From NCBI GenBank assembly GCA_021234155.1, contig JAJEKV010000046.1:7321012-7385011 (forward strand): a stretch of 64,000 bases of DNA, given 5' to 3'. This DNA comes from Isoetes taiwanensis (taxonomy: Eukaryota; Streptophyta; Lycopodiopsida; Isoetales; Isoetaceae). The notes beneath the pieces were generated by a model that was not told the DNA's origin, ran no database searches, and worked only from the letters and a program-made list of their open reading frames with translations. Shown one piece after another: positions 56,124 through 64,000 of this stretch. The stretch's first letter is position 1, and each line of letters begins with the position of its first letter. The position numbers and the translations under genes were made by a program.

Positions 56124-57037
56124 ATCCGGCCCTTTTCTTGTACAGATATTTAATGGCCTTTACAGCAGCACATACTTCAACATTGATATGGCACTTGAAG
56201 TACAATAAGCCAAGAATTATATGACACGATCCATCTATTGTCTAAATATATATCCCCTTTTTTCACCTTTTGGCCATCATCCATTCTTCAGTACAACGAT
56301 TATACGTCAAAAACAGTCGTCTCATCTAAAAATGCATGTGGGTAACGTTTTGTACACTTACCATCCTGCATGCACTATTCGGGACCACCCCTCCCCCCCT
56401 TCCGGAAAGCTTTTAAGGGAAAAAACTTAATAGTAATAGGCTCTCTTATCAAGACCCTCCAAGATGAAGGATGATAATGCTATTACTGCAGGTGTATGCA
56501 GGAGCAAATGTAACGACTAATTACATGTAGTAATAAGATCAGCACGCGCTCGAATCGTCGCACACCTGGAGAAGAGTATAGCATTCATCTTCAATTGCTC
56601 CCATCTAGCAATATTCACATATCAAATTTCACATTCCTCTCGATCCCATCTGCAGGTTTCAATTCTGAGGCAGTCTGCTACGAATGGACGCAATTATTCT
56701 ATGTCTCTTCATGGGCAGGGCCATGGGAAAGTGCGAGATTGGTTTGGCTTCTGTATTGTGTTGTTTTGACCTTTTTCCAAAGTTCCAAATCTTCAAAACT
56801 AACTGCACCTGTCACACAGGTCAATAGGAGTCGTAGATAGTATCATTCTCTTTCTGAAGGATTAATAAAGTATATGCGTCCAATCGTAGGAAACTTCTGA
56901 TTGTTGGATTTAACCATCCATGTCCTACCGGGTTTATCATAGCTAAACTTTTTAGGAAAATCGTGTAGATAATTGAGTAGTCTCTTTATTTCGTGATGCA
57001 TTTATCTCGAAGAAAGTTGTTTTGTTATTCGTGCTTT

Positions 57038-57277
57038 TTAACTGTCCACGTCCATACCTTCTTGATAATATACATCTTGTTGCATTGGAAAATGCACAAC
57101 CAATCTAGTGACATGAAGAAGTTGTTGTTGTATTTCATATGAGAGGATTCTCCATGATACTTCAGAAACTGAGAAATAGTGTGCATTCAAGAATTGCTCA
57201 ATATCATCATGGTTTATAGTGGGTGCCCTGCTAGTAGATGCACTATCACTCGCCACCTCTAAGTCCACATTGATCAT
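57038..57277 (-). pseudogene. Small ORF in tandem unit, copy 3
   Basis: Starts MINVDLEVASDSASTSRAPT and has the same insertion and shifted frame as copy 2. Copies 2 and 3 are therefore closer to each other than to copy 1. Confidence 0.3.
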
Positions 57278-57346
57278 ATCCGGCCCTTTACTTCTACAGA
57301 TATTTAATGGCCTTTACAACAGCACATACCTCAACATTGATATGGT

Positions 57347-57903
57347 ATAATGGACCTTTTCCGAGATATGTTGTTATTAATTATGTAATAATGGTGCAGC
57401 TGGGCCTTTGCTTATTGATTCATACTGCTTGAACATCCCTTGCTCCCTCGACATTCATTAAACACAAGATTGAATCATATCTATTGCTGTAGCCATATTT
57501 ATTGTGGAAAGCAAATGCAGTTTTTGAACTACTTTTATGCAAAATGGAGATATAAGGCAAAGATGAAGCAAATCAAACACTGGTTGTTGTTAATTTAGAC
57601 CGAAACACATGTCGCTCATCGACATCAACATATTTGGTTGCAGGAAAGATATCATTATGCGATATGTAGCTAGTTTGCTAGTGTAAAAAAAAATGCATGG
57701 CAGTTGCTACTGTTACTACCTTGATATTGGAGGGCATCCTTTCTTTACTCACTGGATATAGTTATAAGCCAAATGACAGATGGCTACTATTACAGCCAAT
57801 GACCCATGGTGGTGATATATTTAGCCATATAATTGCAAATGATGGAGTCAATAATATGTATTTGAGCAAAAAAAAGTTGGCATCATTCACTGTGTATTGC
57901 AGT
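57347..57903. other. Spacer before chromovirus LTR
   Basis: AT-rich with no gene. GCAGT at 57899-57903 is the expected position of the 5-bp target duplication of the element to the right. Confidence 0.4.
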
Positions 57904-59514
57904 TGTGATGCTCCCAGAATATATACGACCCGCGGACGTATACATACGGGGACTTTCCCCTCCCATGGCAATCATCTCACCATGAGCAGGGCCCTCCGTC
58001 TATTTCGGGCCATCTATGAAATGAGGCCCGAAAGAAGGACACGAAGGGGTCATTCGGCCCACGCCTTCAATGGGACTCCTACGTCGCGGAAGCATGAATA
58101 CAAGGGTTAGCACACAGCATGAATATACATAAATAACCACCACGAAGGGTGGCGAATCCATCTAATATACCAACGGCATAGAATATGCATCTAATCCTAA
58201 GAAAACACCCGTAACCCAGGTTCTACCCCGCTCGCACTCTCCCGGAGGATCGACCGACGGGGGGCCTCAAGGGATCAGCCAGACCAGTCTTGGCATGGCG
58301 CTATCGGCATAGAACATTGGCTAGGGTTGTCCACTCCATCCGCCCCTCCTGTGCACACTTTGCAGATGGGTCGATTCATGCTATGGCTTTGCTATAGCCT
58401 TCCGGAGACGCAAACTCAGGGCATCACCCTCTGAGCCTACTCCAGGTTCATGACGCCGTCCGATGAGGCAGGCCTGGGAGGCGCCCCTTCCAGAATCACA
58501 GTGGTTCCATGGGTGAGCTAGAGAATACGTGCCGCATCAGCGACCCCCGCATCCGTACCCGACTTACTCACCCTAAATCTACTCAAAGTGCATGGTGCTC
58601 CATACGGATCACACCTCTACACCCAGGGAGTGTCAGACCCATACCCGCCCTCAACGTGGCCCGCCATCGCCTAGCCCATCAGGAGTCTCGGGAGCCTTGT
58701 ATGCTCATGCAAGACCCCACCCCTCATGTCACCACTGTGTTCCTTGTCTGGTGCTAAGCCAGACCATAGCATCTAGGACCCGGTGGGTTCTTGTGCACAG
58801 GCCGCATTTAATGGGACTCTACAGGGCGCTATCTAGGAGCATACTACAATACACCTGTTCGGAGGTCTCTACCCCCGTAATCCCCCCCGCTTCGTGAGTC
58901 GATTAAACAAAGAGCTAACAATCCATCCTTTCAGAGTAGAAACCAGAATTGAATATAAAGAGAACTTGTTTGTACAATCAAGGGTTAGTTTCTATGATTG
59001 ATTCACAAAGAGAACAAAGAGAGACGGACACAACCAAATGTTAACTAGAATTCACATAGCCACCTACCCCAATTCCGGCCGGACTCGCTTCCATGGGGGC
59101 CTCCATCTTCCTCGAGTTGAGAATTCAAATTGCTACTTCACGGGACGATCAAGTATGGTGATCTTCTGCAAGTGTCTGATGGCGCCCAGCTCCTGGCCTT
59201 CCTTGGTCGATCTTCAGGAGTCAATCCCCAGGATAGGGGTCAAGTTGGCATCCAAACTTGGCAATCCCCATGCTGCCCAATCGATTGGGGCAAAGTGTGG
59301 CCTTCCCAAATGGTAATTAGCCTAATTTCCTAGGTTATAGGTTATTATTATTAATGTGTTAAATTAGCATAGCTAATTTAATCCTTTTTAAAGGTAACTC
59401 CCTAGGTTGCAATTAAGTTCCCATACCCCCATGGTAGCGTACCTTTAGGGAGTGACGTGCTTGTATTTGTACGTGTCCCGTATAGTAGACCGTATAAATA
59501 CGTGGAACGCCACA
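57904..59514 (-). mobile_element. 3' LTR of chromovirus
   Basis: A 1611-base LTR related to that at 21759-23330. On the minus strand it starts TGTGGCGTTCCACG, immediately after the polypurine tract, and ends GGGAGCATCACA. Frames inside it (57697-58110, 58509-58897) are LTR sequence and not genes. Confidence 0.9.
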
Positions 59515-59525
59515 TTCTCCTCCTT
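59515..59525 (-). promoter_or_regulatory. Polypurine tract
   Basis: AAGGAGGAGAA on the minus strand, directly before the LTR start TGTGG. It primes plus-strand DNA synthesis in reverse transcription. Confidence 0.88.
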
Positions 59526-60052
59526 AAAAACAATGCATTGTCCTCAAAGATTGGGGTTAGCTACTTGAATACATATACGTAAAGCACTGAATTAGAAAAT
59601 GAAGTTAAGAATATAACATTAATACGTTGAGATCATAGTAATTCGGACAGTAATACATTGAAGTTAAAATATCAAAGTACAAGCACCAGGGTGCCCGATA
59701 CAAACTTATGATCAAGGGAGTTTAGGACCCAAGTCCCATTTAAAACATTCTGACAGCAAAAACCACACATGTAGACAAAACCAATACGGGAAAAGTTGGG
59801 TCATCAGCAACCCTCTATACAAGGCAGGTGACGACTTGTTCACTGGCCTGCACACAACCATATACCCGTAGGTTAATAATATGATTAAGTTGTGGTTGAA
59901 GGGACCACCCCCTACAATTAAAAGAAGAAGAAAAAAAAATATATCTAGAAGGGAATCTATCATGTGTACGGCTTGCAATTCATTGTGGCATAAGGAATGG
60001 TGGAGTTCCCCGTTTAGCCGGAATGAACGCAGTTTATTTACTAGATGCCTTT
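59526..60052 (-). other. Element 3' untranslated region
   Basis: Between the end of pol and the polypurine tract. No coding is recognised. Confidence 0.5.
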
Positions 60053-60988
60053 CTAGCAATTCGCGGTCATGTCAACATCAACAATACACCACATCCTAGA
60101 GAACACGAAGGTGATCTCATCATCGGTTATTATTATCATATACGATGCGTCTACCCCTCTAAAACATGATTCTCGGTCAATCAAGCCTTCAAGCTTACCG
60201 CCGGGAGCGGGGTTGATAGCATCGTTGATGGTGCGGCCTTGAGATTCCCGCATGAAGTCCGGATAGTGCTTCTCAAGGTCTATCTTCATTACCCAGGTAG
60301 CATCTTCAACTGGTAAGTGCTTCCACTTGACCAAGTATTGCAACATTTGAGTCCTTCTGGTCTGTTTGTAAGCTCGATCAAGAAGAGCTTCGGGCACTAT
60401 TTCCAACTGCTCACGTGAGTTGGCAGATACTTCCAAAACCTCCTCTGGATCAGGGGTGTGTTGCTTCAGAAGACTCACGTGAAAGACCTTGTGGATCTTC
60501 AAGCGGGGTGGCAAGTCCAAGCGATATGCCTGTTCTCCCATGCGTTCAGTAATCATGAACGGCCCAGCCCATCTGGGTGCCAACTTCTTACAGTTACCAA
60601 TTTTAAGCTTGGCTTGTTTTACTTTGATCTTAAGCCAAACTGACTCGCCCACCTGGAAGATTCGTGGGGTTCGGTGCTTATCCGCTAGACTCTTCTGACG
60701 ACTGCGTGCGGCCAATAAGTAACCCCGAACTTCTTCCACCAAGGCCTGCATTTCTAAAAGGAGTTGTTGAGAGACCTCCACTTTAGAAACAGGATTATGC
60801 CACGTGTCTGGAGTAAGACATTGATAGCCATAATTTATCATGAAGGGAGACATTCTAGAAGACTCCTGCTTTGTACTGTTGTAGGCGAATTCCACCAAGT
60901 AAATATAATCCGCCCATTGTGACTGTTTACTCCATACATAGCTTCTTAGCATATCTTCGATAATACGATTGACACGCTCGCTTGACCA
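60053..60988 (-). pseudogene. Integrase C-terminus with chromodomain
   Basis: A frame of 299 codons from 60952, with integrase text continuing upstream (QTGWSSERVNRIIED). At residues 20-35 it has EFAYN; at about 124-137 the GPY/F module (LAPRWAGPFMITER); at about 183-235 a chromodomain with YLVKWKHLPVEDATW. The chromodomain binds modified histone H3 and directs insertion into heterochromatin. Just upstream, the usual DGQ of the HPQTDGQ motif reads GWSS through a pair of compensating one-base changes. Confidence 0.9.
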
Positions 60989-61450
60989 TCCGGTCTGAGG
61001 ATGGTAGGTCAGTACTCATGGCAAGCTTGGTCTCGATGGTGGCGAAAAAAATCCTTCCGAATGCACTCGACAAACTTAGGATCCCTATCCGATACAATTA
61101 CTCTCGGCATCCCGCGTAACCTGAAAAATTTCCTTTGCAAAGAGCAAGGCGGTGTCGAAGGCGGTGTCCGTGGTGCGACATGGCAGGAAGTGAGCCATCT
61201 TTGATAATTTGTCGACCACGACCATTAAGGCATCATACCCACGGAAAGTACGTGGAAGCCCCACAATGAAATCCATGGTTATGACTTCCCACTTGGCGTT
61301 GGGCACATCCAAAGGTTGCAACTCCCCGGGAACTCGTAATTGCTCAGCCTTGGTTTGCTGACAAACCTGACACTGTTTGATGTACCTAGCAATATCCTTC
61401 TTCATGGAAGGCCAAAAATAGCTGGAGCGGATCTTAAAGTAAGTTTTCAT
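60989..61450 (-). pseudogene. Integrase zinc-finger end and catalytic core
   Basis: Frame 61085-61450 has CQVCQQTKAEQ (zinc-finger Cys pair), then MDFIVGLPRTF with the first catalytic Asp. A frameshift near 61115 leads into VSDRDPKF, with the second Asp. The catalytic Glu region lies near 60990. It would insert the cDNA into the genome if intact. Confidence 0.88.
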
Positions 61451-61487
61451 AAAACCCGCATGTCCTGCTATAGGGCTGTTGTGTGTA

Positions 61488-61999
61488 TCATGGAGAATCG
61501 CCTTTTCGCACCCTCAAGTCACCGAACACACAACTTATCTTTGTAATATAATAAATTGCCCTCCTTCTTATATGAACTAATGCTTCACGCTCTCTATCCA
61601 GACGGGCTTCCTTACCCAAACTTTCCCAAATATTACAGAATTCGGGATCTGTGGCCAAGGTCTGTTCTATTTGCTTCCCAAACTCGCTGGTGAGTGTGGA
61701 AATGGCATTACAATGGGTGCGGGTTATGAAGGGATGACGTGACAAAGCATCCGCAACCACATTGTGCTTCCCTGGTTTATATACAATCTCGAAGTCATAT
61801 TCCTCGAGGAATTCCATCCATCTGCGCTGGCGGAGATTCAGATTTGGCTGGGTGGATAAATAGCGAGACTCGATGATCCGTATCCAGCTGAAATCTTCTA
61901 CCAAGAAGGTAGTGTCTCCAAATACGGAGAGCACGAACAACCGCCAAAGAACTCCCCGGTCATGGTAGGGTATCGCTTGCTCGCATCGCTCATCTTCTT
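61488..61999 (-). pseudogene. RNase H C-terminus and linker to integrase
   Basis: Text [19 protein letters not shown], then [20 protein letters not shown] and LSRHP, the typical end of gypsy RNase H, then a linker of about 90 residues. The N-terminal catalytic part is in a different frame and decayed. Confidence 0.87.
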
Positions 62000-62912
62000 T
62001 GAATCGTAAGCAACAACTCTCCCTCCTCGCATTAGAACTCCACCAAGAGCTATCTTACTAGCTTGTGGCTACCGATTTATCCTTTTCAGGATCAGGCAAG
62101 GTAAGGACTGGTGCAGATGTTAAGGCATCCTTGAGCTTCTGAAAGCCGACTTGGACTTTTGTTTTCCAATGTTCCATCCAATCCTTTACTTTCTCATGCC
62201 TTGTGAGATTAGTAAGAGGTGCGGCAATTGTTGCAAAATCCTTAACAAATTTCCGATAATATCCTCGCGAGTCCCAAGAAACTTCGACCTCAAAAACATT
62301 AGCCGGAATGGGCCAATCCTTTATCGCTTCTATCTTAGCCGGGTCTCAGAGCAATTCCTTCACAGATAATATGCCCCAAATAGTCTACCCTGAGTGGCGA
62401 ACTTGCATTTAGAGAACTTGGCAAAGAGTCGATGGCGCTTTAGCTTTTGCAAAGCTAATCAAGATGTTGTTCATGTTGCTGCAAGGTTTTACTATAGATG
62501 AGAATGTCATCAAAGAAAATGACAACAAAGTCATCCAAGTATTGGCGGAAGATGTCATTCATCAACCGCATAAACGCTATGTGGGCGCTGGTCAATCCAA
62601 AAGGCATGACAAGAATTCATAATGCCCATATCCGTACGGTGCAGCGACTTATGGATGTCCTCTTCCTTAATCCTTATCCGATGGTACCCGAGCGCAAATC
62701 AATCTTTTGAGAAATATTTTGCTCCTTGTAATCGGGTCCATAAGATCATCCGCCCTAGGCAAAGCATAGCGATTCTTGATGGTATGCTTATTGAGTTGCC
62801 TATAATCAATACACATCCTTAAGGAGCCATCTTTCTTCTTGACAAAAAGAATAGGAGCGCCAAATGGTGAAACATCAATAAAAAACCCAAATTCAAGAAC
62901 TCTTGTAGTCAA
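62000..62912 (-). pseudogene. Reverse transcriptase
   Basis: [20 protein letters not shown] and IDYRQLN (about 62760-62870), then MPFGLTSA, and FFDDILIYS at 62491-62517 with the catalytic Asp pair. Frameshifts between these and a missing stretch around 62700 show damage. It copies the element's RNA into DNA in active relatives. Confidence 0.92.
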
Positions 62913-63156
62913 GCTTTTCTTAAGCTCGCTAACTCCTGAGGACTCATTCTGCAGACGGGCTTTGCTGGTAGGCTTAGTACCGGTTCAAGAGTTATCTCAC
63001 ATTCCACCCCTCCGAAAGGAGGAAGCTTGTGGATCTCATCCGAAAAAGATCGCTAAATTCTCAAGAAGGGTAGCAATGTCCGATGGTAAGGCGCCGATTA
63101 CTTGCTGCTTGTTTGAGTCCGACTCAATGGAAGCAAGTTTAATGAGGCAAAGGAGT

Positions 63157-63704
63157 TCATTCCTCGCAGATAGCTTTTTCTAGCTGCTTTATTGACATTG
63201 ACCGCATGGCGGAGTGTAATGAATCACCTTTTATCGCCACACCTGCCCCATTAGCGGCGCTTGAAGGTGACCTCCGCTTTCTCACACAGTCTATGTGGGC
63301 CCCGGCAGACGCTAAAAACTCCATTCCCACAATAAGATCATATTTGCCAATGTCCATTAATTCGCACCCAAGGCAACCGTGCACCCCGGCAACCGTATTT
63401 TAAGGTTAATACGGCGCCCATGAGTGTGTCCGATCTTACCGCTAGCTAATGTGGACCGGCTTAGGTCGATCTCAACGCTTCCACCGCAGCACAGGCCATT
63501 CTAGGAGAAGCAAAATTATGCGCATTCACCCGTGTCCATCAAAATTATGAAGGGCTTACCGCCTACTTGGCCTATTGTAGAAATAATGTATAGGTCGCTT
63601 TTCAGCCAAGGTTCGCTTCTATAGCGGCAAGAATATGAGACGCACCATGAATGTACTTTCGAGCCTCGCCCTCCGCAGCAAGATTGGACTCCAAATCTTC
63701 CCAA
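63157..63704 (-). pseudogene. Aspartic protease
   Basis: KPFIILMDTGE contains the DTG active site (63528-63536), where relatives have DTGAS. Further on, KYDLIVGMEFL is the conserved C-terminal strand and helix. The two parts are in different frames. Confidence 0.85.
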
Positions 63705-63747
63705 TCCAGGTCGGCCATGGCCAGTTGAGCAGTCTGCGTGACGTCAC

Positions 63748-63796
63748 GGACAATTCTGCATGAAGTGTCCAGGCCTCATGCACCGGTAGCATGCTT
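63748..63796 (-). pseudogene. Gag zinc knuckle (CCHC)
   Basis: CYRCMRPGHFMQNC fits CX2CX4HX4C, the nucleic-acid-binding knuckle at the end of gag. Upstream gag sequence to the right edge is Arg-rich and frameshifted. Confidence 0.85.
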
Positions 63797-64000
63797 TATC
63801 TCGGCGGAGCTGTTCTCTGGCCTCTTTAGGGATGGACTGTAAGAGGCCTCGAACTTCCTTACCAAAGATTGTTCTCGCTTTATCCGGGCGTGCTAAAGGC
63901 GACTTTCTTCTCCTGACGGCCATAAGAATTGTGCTGAGAGGGCCCCGGACTTGGCGAACGGGGTTTGTAAGGTGTGGACGGCCGTGGCTGCGAGTAAGGA

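Larger units (their letters stand above)
54121..57346. repeat. Three tandem copies of a 1.13-1.16 kb unit
   Basis: Each copy begins TTTTAAGGGAAAAA (54121, 55251, 56411). The third ends at about 57346 after CATTGATATGG. Copies differ by scattered substitutions and small indels. Every copy contains the plus-strand words CATATCAG, GACCCCATCTGCAGG and AACTAACTGCAC, and a minus-strand ORF starting MINVDLE. The array is local, so it probably arose by unequal crossing-over. Confidence 0.92.
60053..64000 (-). mobile_element. Ty3/gypsy chromovirus, gag end to pol end, truncated by window
   Basis: Minus-strand gene order: zinc knuckle, protease, reverse transcriptase, RNase H, integrase, chromodomain. 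This is the order of plant chromoviruses. The 5' LTR, PBS and most of gag lie beyond 64000. Frameshifts and stops break the reading frame in nearly every domain, so the copy is dead. Its LTR is related to that at 21759-23330. Confidence 0.93.

Noticed and set aside
57697-58897. Several frames at 57697-58110 and 58509-58897
   Set aside because: They span the 3' LTR of the chromovirus and part of its flank.

Overview
This window looks like nuclear DNA from a land plant with a large, repeat-rich genome. It carries an L-type lectin receptor kinase, remnants of an RR-type tandem CCCH zinc-finger gene, a chloroplast BASS-family transporter and histone H3. It also has chromodomain Ty3/gypsy and LTR retrotransposons, LINEs and SINEs, and long AT-rich low-complexity stretches. 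A decayed DUF7869-like gene and a hairpin-punctuated block that may be viral would fit a seed-free plant (fern, lycophyte or moss) better than a flowering plant. That assignment is inference; no species can be named from the sequence alone.

Layout. 1-2613: minus-strand DUF7869-like gene, broken by frameshifts and running off the left edge. 2614-4000: AT-rich low complexity. About 4.0-11.5 kb: a compact series of small, damaged plus-strand coding fragments. Short GC-rich inverted repeats sit between them or just after their stop codons. One fragment is an FCP1/NIF-like HAD phosphatase. This is the best candidate for an undescribed system, possibly an eroded endogenous giant-virus insertion. 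11482-12128: an LTR with a primer-binding site. 13131-15142: lectin receptor kinase with one frameshift. 15.7-16.9 kb: tandem repeats. About 17.4-23.3 kb: a minus-strand LTR element with 5' LTR and PBS. In place of recognisable pol it holds an unknown protein with a duplicated motif and a histone H3 pseudogene. 25920-28187: a second copy of the first LTR, split by a 5'-truncated LINE. 28-36 kb: decayed plant sequence with a SINE and BASS exons. 36-39 kb: LINE remnants with microsatellite tails. 41.7-44 kb: CCCH zinc-finger pseudogene and possible exons. 44-54 kb: mostly non-coding, with palindromic tandem repeats. 54.1-57.3 kb: a unit of about 1.15 kb repeated three times. 57904-64000: a chromovirus on the minus strand, with 3' LTR, PPT, chromodomain, integrase, RNase H, RT, protease and zinc knuckle; its 5' end lies beyond the window.

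Almost every coding region shows stops or frameshifts. Only the receptor kinase (one frameshift) is close to intact. The window is best read as an intergenic graveyard with nested transposons around one gene, plus one unusual hairpin-rich block.
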